In this document: piece by piece, positions 44,751-53,768 of the stretch
Numbering within the stretch: the first letter of the stretch is position 1
Layout of the letters: every line of letters begins with the position of its first letter
The notes under the pieces: generated by a model
Seen by the model: the letters and a program-made list of their open reading frames with translations, nothing else
Told to the model about the DNA's origin: nothing
The model's database searches: none
Translations under genes and position numbers: made by a program
Source of the DNA: Pseudonocardia autotrophica
Lineage (GTDB): Bacteria; Actinomycetota; Actinomycetes; Mycobacteriales; Pseudonocardiaceae
Direction: 5' to 3'
Assembly: GCF_003945385.1 (NCBI RefSeq)
Contig: NZ_AP018921.1
Span: forward strand, 186,001 to 250,000
Length of the DNA: 64,000 nt

Positions 44751-45067
44751 CCTATGTGATCGCCGAACCGTGCGTCGACGTGATGGACAAGTCCTGCATC
44801 GAGGAATGCCCCGTCGACTGCATCTACGAGGGCGCGCGGATGCTCTACATCCACCCTGACGAGTGCGTCGACTGCGGTGCCTGCGAGCCGGTCTGCCCCG
44901 TCGAAGCCATCTACTACGAGGACGACCTCCCCGAGCAGTGGAGCACCTACACCCAGATCAACGCCGAGTTCTTCGACTCCTACGGCAGCCCCGGCGGCGC
45001 CGCACGCCTCGGCCCAACCAGCAACGATCACCCGATCATCGCGCCCCTCCCCGTCGAACCCCGCTGA
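44747..45067 (+). CDS. fdxA: Seven-iron (3Fe-4S/4Fe-4S) ferredoxin, 106 aa
   Basis: Cys motifs are CVDVMDKSCIEECPVDC (3Fe-4S type arrangement with the wider first spacing) and CVDCGACEPVCP (4Fe-4S). This is the FdxA pattern of actinobacteria. AGGAG lies seven bases before GTG 44747, which overlaps the transporter stop. It could donate electrons to an oxidoreductase of the neighbouring ars operon, such as the flavin monooxygenase; this is inference. Confidence 0.88.
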   Translation: MTYVIAEPCVDVMDKSCIEECPVDCIYEGARMLYIHPDECVDCGACEPVCPVEAIYYEDDLPEQWSTYTQINAEFFDSYGSPGGAARLGPTSNDHPIIAPLPVEPR

Positions 45068-45085
45068 AGCACTGTCGCTCGACGG

Positions 45086-46195
45086 TCAGAGGCGAGCATG
45101 ATTCGGCTCGGGTCTACGAGCGGGTCGTCCGATGATCTGTTCTACGCACGTGCGGGCCGTTCGCCCCGCGCCGATCAGGGTTGCGGCGGCGGCGCCGGTC
45201 CAGTCGCCGTAGCCGAGTAGGTGCAGTCGGGGTTCGTCGATGCTGCGGGTGCCGTCGGTGCGCGGGTGCCCGTGCGTGTCGGTGCTGAGGCCGAGCGGGG
45301 CGAGGTGGGCGAGGGCTGGGCGGAAGCCGGTGCACCAGATGATGGCGTCGAGGTCGGTGGTGGAGCCGTCGTCGCGGGCGACGCCGGTCGAGGTCAGCCG
45401 GTCGAACATGGGCTCGGCCCGCAGCACCCCGCGGTCCCGGGCGGCCTTGACGCTGGGGATCATGACGATGTCGCCGAGCGCGGCGACACCACCGGTGTCC
45501 GGGCGTCCCTCGCGCTGGGCGAGTTCGCGTTGGGTGGCGACGTCGAACAGGACCCGGCCGTCGACATCGTCGGGCAGGAATCGCGGTGGGGCCAGGGTGA
45601 ACCAGTGCGTCGTCGCAACGGTGGAGACCTCGGCGAGGATCTGCGCCGCGGAGTTCGCACCACCGACCACACCGACGCGCTGACCACGGAACGGGTCGGG
45701 CCGGTGGTAGTTGACGGTGTGGATCTGGCGGCCGGTGAACTCCGCGCGGCCGGGTAGATCTGGGACGTGCGGGCAGCGCCAGGTACCGGTGGCGCTGATG
45801 ACCGCCCGGGCGCGCCAGCTGCCCTGTGCGGTGCTGACGGCCAGGTGGTCCGGGTAGGCCTGTACGGCGGTGACGTCGACGGGGCGGCGGACGTCGAGTG
45901 CGTAACGCCGCTCGTAGTCGTCGAGGTAGGTGCGGACGTGGCCGGCGGTCGGGAAGGGCTCTGCGGGCTGGTCGGGCATCCACCACCCGGGCAGAGGGCT
46001 GTAGCGCGCGGGGGAGAACAGGCGCAGCGAGTCCCAGCCGTGTCGCCAGGCGCCGCCGGGCCCGGTCTGGGCATCGAGGATGACGAACGGGACCTGCGCT
46101 CGGCGCAGGTAGTAGCCCGCGGCGAGGCCGGCCTGGCCACCGCCGATCACGACCACGGGCAGGTCGCGATCGGCGGTGTCAGGGGTACGGGTCAC
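45086..46195 (-). CDS. arsO: Flavin-dependent monooxygenase of the ars operon (ArsO-like), 369 aa
   Basis: FAD-binding GxGxxG lies at residue 18 (VVIGGGQAGLAAGYYL), the FMO-type motif GRQIHTVNYHRP precedes the NADPH-binding GVVGGANSAAQI, and TGFRPALAHL is the second conserved block. Proteins of this group are frequent in actinobacterial ars operons. GTG 46195 overlaps the arsC stop by four bases, making it the last gene of the operon. The substrate (organoarsenical or thiol-related) is not known. Confidence 0.78.
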   Translation of the reverse strand: MTRTPDTADRDLPVVVIGGGQAGLAAGYYLRRAQVPFVILDAQTGPGGAWRHGWDSLRLFSPARYSPLPGWWMPDQPAEPFPTAGHVRTYLDDYERRYALDVRRPVDVTAVQAYPDHLAVSTAQGSWRARAVISATGTWRCPHVPDLPGRAEFTGRQIHTVNYHRPDPFRGQRVGVVGGANSAAQILAEVSTVATTHWFTLAPPRFLPDDVDGRVLFDVATQRELAQREGRPDTGGVAALGDIVMIPSVKAARDRGVLRAEPMFDRLTSTGVARDDGSTTDLDAIIWCTGFRPALAHLAPLGLSTDTHGHPRTDGTRSIDEPRLHLLGYGDWTGAAAATLIGAGRTARTCVEQIIGRPARRPEPNHARL

Positions 46196-46614
46196 GGGTT
46201 CGGGCTCGGCCCGGTCAATTCGGCGAGCAGGTCGTCGACCCGAGCGGCGATGTCGTCACGGATCAGGCGCATGCGGTCGAGTCCCTCGATCCCGCGGGCG
46301 GAGGGCTCGTCGGTGTCCCACGTACGGACCTCGGTGTCACCGGCGTCGACCCGCGCGTCCCGGCCAAGAGTGACCACGAGGTCGACGCGCCGGAGCAGCT
46401 CGGGGTCGATCGACGTCGGGGACTCGCCGCTGATGTCCGCGCCGGATTCGGCCAGCGCCTGCGCGGACAGGGCGTTGATCATCTCCCCCGGGTTGGTGCC
46501 GGCGGAGTGGACCTCGACCCGGTCGCCGGCGGCCTGGCGCATCAGCCCGGCGGCCATCTGGGACTTGCCGCCGTTACGGACGCAGACGAACAGCACCGCA
46601 GGCGTGTCGGTCAC
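46192..46614 (-). CDS. arsC: Arsenate reductase (LMW-PTP type), 140 aa
   Basis: The P-loop CVRNGGKSQMAAGL with the nucleophilic Cys is close to the N-terminus. SAGTNPGEMIN and LVVTLGRDARVD follow, then a C-terminal helical tail. The family reduces arsenate to arsenite using low-molecular-weight thiol or thioredoxin. The P-loop has VRNGG where its neighbour has the standard VHNAG, so it may differ in specificity or redox partner. GTG 46614 overlaps the upstream arsC. Confidence 0.85.
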   Translation of the reverse strand: MTDTPAVLFVCVRNGGKSQMAAGLMRQAAGDRVEVHSAGTNPGEMINALSAQALAESGADISGESPTSIDPELLRRVDLVVTLGRDARVDAGDTEVRTWDTDEPSARGIEGLDRMRLIRDDIAARVDDLLAELTGPSPNP

Positions 46615-47348
46615 GACGTCGCCGCTTCGGTCGGGGTACCGGTCAGCTCGGCGAGCAGGTGGCGTACCCGGGCGTCGATGTCGTCGCGGATGGGGCGGAT
46701 CTGCTCCGCGGCTTTGCCGGCGGGATCGGTCAGCTCCCAGTCGAGGTAGCGCTTGCCGGGGAACACCGGGCAGGCGTCACCACAGCCCATAGTGATCACG
46801 ACGTCGGCCGCTTCGACCGCCTCGGTAGTCAGGCGCTTGGGGAACTCGGTGTCCAGGCTCAGGCCGAACTCGGCCATGACGTCGCGGACGGCAGGGTTGA
46901 TGCTGTCGGCCGGGGCGGATCCGGCCGAGGTGACCCGGACGGCGCCGGCCGCGTGGTGGGCCAGCAGGGCGGCGGCCATCTGGCTGCGCCCGGCGTTGTG
47001 CACGCAGACGAACAGGACTTCGGGAACCGCAGCTGCGGTGGTCACGGTGGCTCCTTGGGATCGGGCTACTGCCGCGAGCCGCTCGCGGGCGTGGCGGGCG
47101 GCGAGCACGGGCAGGTGGGCGGTGATGCGGGCGGTCAGCGCCAGCTCGGTGAACACGTCCACGACCACGGCCTCGATCGTCTCGGGGCCGAAGATGCCGT
47201 GGAATCTGCGGCGCAGCTCGTCGACGGTCTGGTGAAGCCGGGCGTGGGGGCTGGTGAGGGCGAAGTGTTCGAGGTTGCGACCGCCCGCCGGGCGCCGTCG
47301 CGCGATGGCGACGACGACCGGCGTGGCGTCGGGCGAGAAGGCGTCCAT
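46611..47348 (-). CDS. arsC: Arsenate reductase with N-terminal three-helix domain, 245 aa
   Basis: Residues 1-95 form the three-helix bundle dimerisation domain (LHQTVDELRRRFHGIFG, VVVDVFTELALTARITAHLP). The LMW-PTP-like reductase domain has CVHNAGRSQMAAALL, SAGSAPADSIN, VITMGCGDACPVFPGKRYLDW with further redox Cys. I chose ATG 47348 because the frame upstream is the acr3 relic. The usual N-terminus may begin slightly upstream in unbroken relatives. Confidence 0.85.
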   Translation of the reverse strand: MDAFSPDATPVVVAIARRRPAGGRNLEHFALTSPHARLHQTVDELRRRFHGIFGPETIEAVVVDVFTELALTARITAHLPVLAARHARERLAAVARSQGATVTTAAAVPEVLFVCVHNAGRSQMAAALLAHHAAGAVRVTSAGSAPADSINPAVRDVMAEFGLSLDTEFPKRLTTEAVEAADVVITMGCGDACPVFPGKRYLDWELTDPAGKAAEQIRPIRDDIDARVRHLLAELTGTPTEAATS

Positions 47349-47399
47349 GGCATGGTCCGCTACTGGCCGGCCGAGCGGGTGCTCATCGGGTCTCGCCCG

Positions 47400-47583
47400 C
47401 GCGAGGCAGGGTGTGTCGGTGGTGGCGAACAGGCACCGGCGCAGCCACAGCGACACCTCCACCAAGCCGACGAGCATGGACGCTTCGATCAGCGGCCCGG
47501 CGACCCCGACCAGGGCGGGGGCCGGGGCGGGGGCCGGGGCCGGGGCCGGTGGGAACGCCGAACGCGATCGCTACAGCGGTCAT
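47400..47583 (-). pseudogene. Relic of an acr3 3' end with a GGGGCC-type repeat
   Basis: The minus strand reads TAVAIAFGVPTG, then a low-complexity Gly/Pro stretch, then in another frame ALVGVAGPLIEASMLVGLVE and VSLWLRRCLFATTDTP. This mirrors the end of the intact ACR3 (IAVAIGTFGVTSG, GVVGPLIEVPVLVALVYVSL, WLRRRLFAPTTTP). The short repeat at 47518-47559 has replaced or expanded the middle. It lies between the DUF2180-like gene and arsC. Bases 47584-47707 hold nothing else. Confidence 0.65.
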
Positions 47584-47707
47584 CAGGGCTCCTTGAGCAT
47601 GAGCAGCGGCGGTGCGCGTTGGCACCGGTTCGAACAGTGGGGCGTCGCGATGGCAGATCACGCGCCGCGCACGCCGTCTTGCGGTGTTGGGTGTCGGCGT
47701 GGGGTGC

Positions 47708-48001
47708 CTACGACGGATCGGGACTCGAGCCGGTTCCCCGCAGGCAGCCCAGATCTGCGCCGGGGGCGACGCGTGAGCCGACGGCCGCCGCGGCGGCAGT
47801 CTGGTTGTTGGTGCGCGTGCCGCAGAACTCGCAGCGCAGGACCCGGCTCGCTGCACGGGCGGGCCCGGCCATCCCGGGTGGATGGCAGGCTCGGTGGTTC
47901 ACCCAGGTGTGCTCAAGGCAGATAGCCGCGCCACAGCCCTGGCACACCGCGACCGCGGGTCGCGCCTGCTGGCACCGGGTGGCGCAGTCCAGGCAGTTCA
48001 T
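47708..48001 (-). CDS. DUF2180-like zinc-binding protein, 97 aa
   Basis: The N-terminus MNCLDCATRCQQARPAVAVC and GCGAAICLEHTWVNHRACHP is Cys/His-rich as in the DUF2180 family, followed by a CEFCGTRTNN ribbon. ATG 48001 overlaps the acr3 stop (ATGA). Small proteins of this type often follow acr3 in actinobacteria; they may bind metalloid or metal. Confidence 0.7.
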   Translation of the reverse strand: MNCLDCATRCQQARPAVAVCQGCGAAICLEHTWVNHRACHPPGMAGPARAASRVLRCEFCGTRTNNQTAAAAAVGSRVAPGADLGCLRGTGSSPDPS

Positions 48002-49158
48002 GACCGGGCGTCCCGTGTGGGCTGGGGGTTTGCCTGCTCGGTCTGCGTGGTCGGTGTGGTCGTCGGTGCGAACAGGCGCCGGCGCAGCCACAGCGACACA
48101 TACACCAGCGCGACGAGCACCGGCACCTCGATCAGTGGCCCGACGACCCCGGCCAGCGCCTGGCCGGAGGTGACGCCGAACGTGCCGATGGCCACGGCGA
48201 TGGCGAGCTCGAAGTTGTTGCCGGCGGCGGTGAACGCCAGGGTGGTGGTGCGTTCGTAGCCCATCCCGACCGCCCGGCCGAGGGCGTAGGAGCCGGCCCA
48301 CATCAGGGCGAAGTAGGCGAGCAGCGGTAGCGCGATCCGGGCGACGTCGAGCGGCTGGGAGGTGATGGCCTCGCCCTGCAGCGCGAACAGCAGCACGATG
48401 GTGAACAGCAGCCCGTAGAGCGCGAACGGCCCGATCCGCGGGAGGAACGTCTCCTCGTACCAGGCTCGGCCCTTGGCCTTCTCGCCGAACCGGCGCGTGA
48501 GGTATCCGGCGAGCAGCGGGATCCCGAGGAACACCAGCACCGATTTCACGATGTCCCAGGTGGAGAACGACACGTCGGTGACGGGCAGGCCGAGCCAGCC
48601 GGGCAGCACGACCAGGTAGAACCAGCCGAGCACACCGAACATGACGACCTGGAACACCGAGTTCAGCGCGACGAGCACGGCGGCGGCCTCGCGGTCCCCG
48701 CAGGCCAGGTCGTTCCAGATGATGACCATGGCGATGCAGCGGGCGAGCCCGACGATGATCAGCCCGGTGCGGTACTCGGGCAGGTCGGGCAGCATCAGCC
48801 AGGCCAGGGCGAACATCAGTGCCGGGCCGAGGACCCAGTTGAGCACCAGCGAGGTGATCAGGAGCTTGCGGTCGCCGGTGACGGTGTCGAGGCGGTCGTA
48901 GCGGACCTTCGCCAGCACCGGGTACATCATGATCAGCAGGCCGAGGGCGATCGGCAGCGAGATGCCGTCGATCGCCAGGGCGTCCAGGGCGGGGGCGAGC
49001 CCGGGGACCAGGCGGCCGAGCAGGAGCCCGGCGACCATGGCGACGATGATCCAGACCGCCAGGAAGCGGTCGAGGGTGGACAGGCGGGCGACGACGCCGG
49101 CCTCGGTCGGGTCGGTGGCCGCCTGCTGGGCGGCGCCGGTGGTGTTCTCCGTGCTCAT
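47998..49158 (-). CDS. acr3: ACR3-family arsenite efflux permease, 386 aa
   Basis: Ten membrane helices are expected. The functional Cys lies in GLARCIAMVIIWNDLACGDREAA, and the second broken helix in FTAAGNNFELAIAVAIGTFG is characteristic of ACR3. The N-terminal 28 residues are hydrophilic. ATG 49158 overlaps the arsR stop by ATGA. It expels arsenite produced by the arsC enzymes downstream. Confidence 0.92.
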   Translation of the reverse strand: MSTENTTGAAQQAATDPTEAGVVARLSTLDRFLAVWIIVAMVAGLLLGRLVPGLAPALDALAIDGISLPIALGLLIMMYPVLAKVRYDRLDTVTGDRKLLITSLVLNWVLGPALMFALAWLMLPDLPEYRTGLIIVGLARCIAMVIIWNDLACGDREAAAVLVALNSVFQVVMFGVLGWFYLVVLPGWLGLPVTDVSFSTWDIVKSVLVFLGIPLLAGYLTRRFGEKAKGRAWYEETFLPRIGPFALYGLLFTIVLLFALQGEAITSQPLDVARIALPLLAYFALMWAGSYALGRAVGMGYERTTTLAFTAAGNNFELAIAVAIGTFGVTSGQALAGVVGPLIEVPVLVALVYVSLWLRRRLFAPTTTPTTQTEQANPQPTRDARS

Positions 49159-49520
49159 GATGCGACGGTCTCCGCGGTGGTCGGGATCAGCAGGTCGGCC
49201 AGTGAGGCGAGTCGCTGTGGGACGACGCGGTAGTGGATCCAGGTGCCGCGGCGTTCACCGGTGATCAGCTCGGCCTCGCGCAGCACCTTGAGGTGGTGCG
49301 AGATCGTCGGGCCGGACAGGTCGAAGACCTCGGTCAGGTCGCACACGCAGGCCTCGCCGCCGGCGTGGGAGGCGATCAGGGACAACAGGCGCAGCCGGAC
49401 GGGGTCTCCGAGGGCCTTGAACACGCGGGAGATCTCGCTCGCGTGCTCCGGGGAGATCGGTTGGCCGACCAGCGGCGACCAGCACGACGACGCCACGCCC
49501 GGCGGCTCCTTGTTAGACAT
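49155..49520 (-). CDS. arsR: ArsR-family arsenite-responsive repressor, 121 aa
   Basis: The winged HTH reads VFKALGDPVRLRLLSLIASH, CVCDLTEVFDLSGPTISHHLKVL and RRGTWIHYRVVP. The CVC motif at the first recognition region binds arsenite in many ArsR proteins. Another Cys lies near residue 13. It heads the arsR-acr3-DUF2180-arsC-arsC-arsO operon and would repress it without arsenite. Confidence 0.9.
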   Translation of the reverse strand: MSNKEPPGVASSCWSPLVGQPISPEHASEISRVFKALGDPVRLRLLSLIASHAGGEACVCDLTEVFDLSGPTISHHLKVLREAELITGERRGTWIHYRVVPQRLASLADLLIPTTAETVAS

Positions 49521-49526
49521 GCTTCT

Positions 49527-49555
49527 ATATTGACGTCCGTCGAAGCAGAGTGCAA
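49527..49555 (-). promoter_or_regulatory. Promoter of the ars operon
   Basis: TTGCAC (49555-49550) and CAATAT (49532-49527) are 17 bases apart on the minus strand. The start point would be at about 49520, the A of the arsR ATG, so arsR is probably leaderless. Confidence 0.5.
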
Positions 49556-49615
49556 CCTCGCAGGATCACTGGATCGAGCTTTGTCGATTCTATCGGCAAC
49601 GACTGGAGTGATCCC

Positions 49616-49867
49616 ATGCACGACCCCGGCGAGGTCGGTGACAGCACCGCGATGTCACGACGGCGCGGCCACCCCCGCCGCGACCGGCCACCGACGCCGG
49701 TCAGGGACCCGGTCTCGCGCGTTCTCGGTCAGGCGATTGTCGCGGTCGCGCTCGCCCTGGCCCTGTGGGGTCTCCTGACCGGCGACGCCGATCTCGCAGC
49801 AGGTGGCGTGACGACGTTCGCCTGCCTGCCCGCAGCAGGGCTGGCCAAGGTCGCCCGCGCCCGGTGA
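49616..49867 (+). CDS. Small membrane protein, 83 aa
   Basis: GGAG precedes ATG 49616. After a basic N-terminus (MSRRRGHPRRDRPPTP) two hydrophobic segments are seen (VLGQAIVAVALALALWGLL and AAGGVTTFACLPAAGL). The family is not recognised. It lies between the divergent ars operon and the pst operon. Confidence 0.5.
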   Translation: MHDPGEVGDSTAMSRRRGHPRRDRPPTPVRDPVSRVLGQAIVAVALALALWGLLTGDADLAAGGVTTFACLPAAGLAKVARAR

Positions 49868-49929
49868 GCGCACCGCTCGGAGCCACCTAGATCGAATGTT
49901 GTGGATCCAGGAGTGAGAAGTCAGGCCAC

Positions 49930-49951
49930 GTTCACTCGGCATTCATATCGG
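49930..49951 (+). promoter_or_regulatory. Candidate PHO box upstream of pstS
   Basis: Two 11-base direct repeats, GTTCACTCGGC and ATTCATATCGG, share TTCAxxTCGG. This is the arrangement of actinobacterial PhoP binding sites. It lies 80 bases before the pstS start and suggests induction by phosphate limitation. Confidence 0.5.
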
Positions 49952-50030
49952 CATTGTTCGATCCAAGCGTCTTCGGCGGACGCTCACAGCTACGGGCGCC
50001 GTCTCGACCTCGACGAGAGAGGCCAAGTCC

Positions 50031-51002
50031 GTGAGTGTTCGACACATGCGCAGGGCATCGGCTGCCCTGGTCGCCGTCGCTGCCAGCGTGACGCTGGTGG
50101 CGTGTGGCGGCGGTGCGCAGCAGCAGGACGGGCCGGGGGGTGAGCAGGTCTCCGGGCCGGTGCTGATCGACGGGTCCTCGACGGTGGAGCCGCTGTCGTC
50201 CGCGGCTGCGGAGCTCTACCAGGGGGAGAACCCCGAGGTGAACGTCACCGTCGGTACCTCGGGGACCGGTGGTGGCTTCCAGAAGTTCTGCAACGGCGAG
50301 ACCGACATCTCCAACGCCTCGCGCCCGATCTCCGACACCGAGCGTCAGCAGTGCGAGGCGAACGGGATCGCCTTCCAGGAGCTGCAGGTGGCCAACGACG
50401 CGCTGACCGTCGTGGTCAACCCGGCCAACACCTGGGCCAACTGCCTGAGCGTGGAGCAGCTGCGCGCGATGTGGGCGCCCGACTCGCAGGTCAAGAACTG
50501 GAACCAGGTCGACCCGTCGTTCCCGGCCGAGCCACTGCAGTTGTTCGGGGCCGGCGCGGACTCGGGCACCTTCGACTACTTCACCGACGAGATCGTCGGT
50601 GAGGAGGGGGCATCGCGCACCGACTACAGCCCCTCGGAGAACGACAACGTCACCGTCCAGGGCGTCACCGGCTCCCCCGGCGCGCTGGGCTACTTCGGGT
50701 TCTCCTACTTCGAGGAGAACCAGCAGCAGCTCAAGGCACTGCAGGTCGACGGCGGCAACGGCTGCGTGGCCCCGTCCGCACAGACGGTCCAGGACGCCTC
50801 CTACACCCCGCTGGGCCGGCCGCTGTTCATCTACGCCTCCGACGCCGGGCTCGCCAAGCCGCAGGTCGTGTCGTTCCTGGAGTTCTACCTGCAGCGCAAC
50901 GACGAGATCGTGCAGGCTGCGCAGTTCGTGCCGATGACCGACCAGCAGAAGCAGGACTCCACCGCCAAGCTGGACCAGCTCCGCCAGCAGGCCGGAGGCT
51001 GA
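50031..51002 (+). CDS. pstS: Phosphate-binding lipoprotein PstS, 323 aa
   Basis: The lipoprotein signal ends in LVACGGG (lipobox). The phosphate-binding loops are visible as [24 protein letters not shown] and [14 protein letters not shown] 50031 is followed by MRRASAALV at an internal ATG 50046. Five bases separate it from pstC. The protein binds extracellular phosphate and hands it to PstCA; good phosphate selectivity over arsenate fits its position beside ars genes. Confidence 0.92.
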   Translation: MSVRHMRRASAALVAVAASVTLVACGGGAQQQDGPGGEQVSGPVLIDGSSTVEPLSSAAAELYQGENPEVNVTVGTSGTGGGFQKFCNGETDISNASRPISDTERQQCEANGIAFQELQVANDALTVVVNPANTWANCLSVEQLRAMWAPDSQVKNWNQVDPSFPAEPLQLFGAGADSGTFDYFTDEIVGEEGASRTDYSPSENDNVTVQGVTGSPGALGYFGFSYFEENQQQLKALQVDGGNGCVAPSAQTVQDASYTPLGRPLFIYASDAGLAKPQVVSFLEFYLQRNDEIVQAAQFVPMTDQQKQDSTAKLDQLRQQAGG

Positions 51003-51006
51003 GCCG

Positions 51007-51966
51007 ATGGCGGTGACCACCGCCGGCCGCCCGCGCTCGAGCGCGGGCGGCTCCGGCCGTGACCTGACCCCCCGCTCACCCCGGGTCGGCGAGAAGATCA
51101 TCGAGAGCCTGCTGGCCGCCGCGGCCGGCCTGTCGGTGCTGGTGACGGTGGGCATCATCGTCGCCCTCGTCGTCCCGCTGTTCACCTTCTTCGCCCACGT
51201 CAGCCCGATCGAGTTCCTCACCGGCACCACCTGGACCGCCTCGTTCGGCGACAAGTACTCCTGGGACAAGGACTGGGGCGTGCTGCCCCTGGTCTCGGCG
51301 ACGTTCATGGCCACCGGCATCGCCCTGGCCGTGGCGATCCCGGTCGGGCTGGGCATCGCGATGTTCCTGTCCGAGTACGCCACCACCCGGGCCCGCAAGG
51401 TCATCAAGCCGGTACTGGAGCTGCTGGCGGGCATCCCGACGGTGGTCTACGGGTTCCTCGCCCTGACCGCGCTCACCCCGATCCTGCAGCCACTGCTGGG
51501 GATCCCGAACATCTACAACCTGCTCGTCGCCGGGATCGTCATGGGATTCATGATCGTCCCGACGGTCGCGTCACTGTCCGAGGACGCGATGTCGGCAGTA
51601 CCCCAAGCGCTGCGCTCGGGCTCGTATGCCCTCGGCGCCAACCGGCGGATGACCACCCTGCAGGTGGTTTTCCCGGCGGCGCTGTCCGGGATCATCGCCG
51701 CGATCGTGCTGGGGCTGTCCCGGGCGGTCGGCGAGACGATGATCCTCGCCGTCGCCGGCGGCAACCTGGCCCGCCTGACCGCTGATCCCCGCGACGAGGC
51801 CCAGACGATGACCGCGTTCATCGCCCAGATCGCCAGCGGCGACGCCCCCCAAGGCAGCCCCGTCTACTACTCGCTGTTCGCCGTGGGAGCGCTGCTGTTC
51901 GTGATCACCCTGACGATCAACCTGATCAGCATCCGGCTGGTCCGCCGCTTCCGGCAGGTGTATTGA
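51007..51966 (+). CDS. pstC: Phosphate ABC permease PstC, 319 aa
   Basis: Six helices with the BPD_transp domain are seen. A long external loop after helix 1 (LTGTTWTASFGDKYSWDKDW) is typical of PstC. The EAA-like loop reads LSEDAMSAVPQALRSGSYALGANRRMT. The stop overlaps the pstA start (TGATG). Confidence 0.92.
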   Translation: MAVTTAGRPRSSAGGSGRDLTPRSPRVGEKIIESLLAAAAGLSVLVTVGIIVALVVPLFTFFAHVSPIEFLTGTTWTASFGDKYSWDKDWGVLPLVSATFMATGIALAVAIPVGLGIAMFLSEYATTRARKVIKPVLELLAGIPTVVYGFLALTALTPILQPLLGIPNIYNLLVAGIVMGFMIVPTVASLSEDAMSAVPQALRSGSYALGANRRMTTLQVVFPAALSGIIAAIVLGLSRAVGETMILAVAGGNLARLTADPRDEAQTMTAFIAQIASGDAPQGSPVYYSLFAVGALLFVITLTINLISIRLVRRFRQVY

Positions 51967-52871
51967 TGACTGCTACCGACACCGCCCGCACCACGCCCGC
52001 TCGTGCGCTGACCCCGGACCGGCGGCGCCGCGATGTGGCCTCCACAGTGTTCGTCTGCGTGCTGTGGGCGTGCCTGCTGGTGGCCGCGCTGTTCCTGTTC
52101 TACGTGCTGATCACCATCGTGGTCTCCGGGGTGAGCAGGCTGGACGCGAACCTGATCACCCAGGCGCCCTCGACGATCCGCCCGGCGACCGCCGGCGTGC
52201 AGCCGGCCATCGTCGGCACGCTCCTCGTCGTCGGGGTCACCGCGCTGATCGCGCTGCCGCTGGGCATCGCCGCGGCGATCTACCTCGAGGAGTACGCCGA
52301 CCCCCGGCGCTGGTTCAACCGGGCGATCGAGCTCAACGTGCAGAACCTGGCCGCCGTCCCGTCGATCATCTTCGGGATCCTGGTGCTGGCCTTCGTGGTA
52401 CGGGCACCGCTGAACTTCGGCGCCGTCGCCCTGTCCGGCTCGATCGCCCTGGCCCTGCTCATCCTGCCGGTGGTGATCATCGCGACCCGCGAGTCGTTGC
52501 GCGCGGTCCCGCGCGAGATCCGTGACGGCTCACTGGCCGTCGGGGCGACCCGCTGGCAAACGGTGTGGCGCCAGCTGCTGCCCGCCGCGGTGCCCGGGAT
52601 CGCGACCGGCTCCATCCTGGCGCTGTCGCGGGCCGTCGGAGAAGCCGCACCGCTGATCCTGGTCGGCGCGACCACGTTCATCACCTTCACCCCCGACGGG
52701 TTGTTCTCCCGCTACACCGTCATGCCCGTCCAGATCTTCAACTTCGCCCTCCAGTCCCGCGAAGCGTTCATCCCCCTGACCTACGCCGCGATCCTGCTGC
52801 TGATCGTCATCCTGCTGGCGCTCAACGGCACCGCGATCGTGCTGCGCAACCGGTTCGCACGTCGATGGTGA
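51966..52871 (+). CDS. pstA: Phosphate ABC permease PstA, 301 aa
   Basis: ATG 51966 overlaps the pstC stop. After a basic tail the first helix is [47 protein letters not shown] is the coupling loop to PstB. Six membrane segments are expected. It pairs with PstC to form the membrane channel. Confidence 0.92.
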   Translation: MTATDTARTTPARALTPDRRRRDVASTVFVCVLWACLLVAALFLFYVLITIVVSGVSRLDANLITQAPSTIRPATAGVQPAIVGTLLVVGVTALIALPLGIAAAIYLEEYADPRRWFNRAIELNVQNLAAVPSIIFGILVLAFVVRAPLNFGAVALSGSIALALLILPVVIIATRESLRAVPREIRDGSLAVGATRWQTVWRQLLPAAVPGIATGSILALSRAVGEAAPLILVGATTFITFTPDGLFSRYTVMPVQIFNFALQSREAFIPLTYAAILLLIVILLALNGTAIVLRNRFARRW

Positions 52872-52891
52872 ACCCCGGAAAGGACCAGCAC

Positions 52892-53758
52892 ATGAGCCCC
52901 ACCTCCCCACCCGGGACCGCCCAGGACACCGCCGGTATCCACCTCGCGGTCGGTGACCGAGCGCCCGAACAGCCACGTTCGGCCGGGGCCGCGATGGCGA
53001 CGGAGAACCTGCACGTCTACTACGGCGACTTCCTCGCCGTCCGCGATGTCGATCTGCAGTTCGACGACCGCCGGATCACCGCGCTGATCGGGCCGTCGGG
53101 CTGCGGGAAGTCCACCGTGCTGCGCTGCCTGAACCGGATGAACGACCTGGTCCCCGGCGCCCGGGTCGAAGGGCGCGTGACCTACCACGGCACCGACATC
53201 TACGGGCCCGGCGTCGACGAGATCGAGGTCCGCCGCCGGATCGGCATGGTCTTCCAGAAGCCGAACCCGTTCCCCAAGTCGATCTATGACAACGTCGCCT
53301 ACGGACCCCGCGTCACCGGCGCCAAAGACCACCTCGACGACACCGTCGAGCAAGCCCTGCGCGGCGCCGCGCTGTGGGACGAGGTCAAGGACAAGCTCAA
53401 GCAGAACGCCTACGGCCTCTCCGGTGGACAGCAACAGCGTCTGTGTATCGCCCGGGCCATCGCGACCCGGCCGGACGTGCTGCTGATGGACGAGCCCTGC
53501 TCGGCGCTCGACCCGATCGCGACATCCAAGATCGAAGACCTGATGGGCGAGCTCGTGCAGGACTTCACCATCGTGATCGTCACCCACAACATGCAGCAGG
53601 CGGCCCGCGTCTCGCACAGCACGGCGTTCTTCACCGCCCAACCCGACGAGCACGGCGACCGCGTCGGCACTCTGGTCGAGTTCGACCGAACCCTGAAGAT
53701 CTTCGAGGACCCGGCCGACAAGCGCACGGAGGACTACATCTCGGGCAAGTTCGGCTGA
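52892..53758 (+). CDS. pstB: Phosphate ABC ATPase PstB, 288 aa
   Basis: Walker A is [13 protein letters not shown], the signature [16 protein letters not shown], Walker [14 protein letters not shown] and the switch His [23 protein letters not shown] is specific to PstB. The protein has an N-terminal extension of about 35 residues compared with E. coli PstB. GGAAAGGA precedes ATG 52892. Confidence 0.93.
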   Translation: MSPTSPPGTAQDTAGIHLAVGDRAPEQPRSAGAAMATENLHVYYGDFLAVRDVDLQFDDRRITALIGPSGCGKSTVLRCLNRMNDLVPGARVEGRVTYHGTDIYGPGVDEIEVRRRIGMVFQKPNPFPKSIYDNVAYGPRVTGAKDHLDDTVEQALRGAALWDEVKDKLKQNAYGLSGGQQQRLCIARAIATRPDVLLMDEPCSALDPIATSKIEDLMGELVQDFTIVIVTHNMQQAARVSHSTAFFTAQPDEHGDRVGTLVEFDRTLKIFEDPADKRTEDYISGKFG

Positions 53759-53768
53759 GGAAGCCGCG

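Noticed and set aside
47518..47559. GGGGCC-type repeat as a G-quadruplex or regulatory element
   Set aside because: It lies inside the acr3 relic and is more simply a slippage expansion; no regulatory role can be supported.
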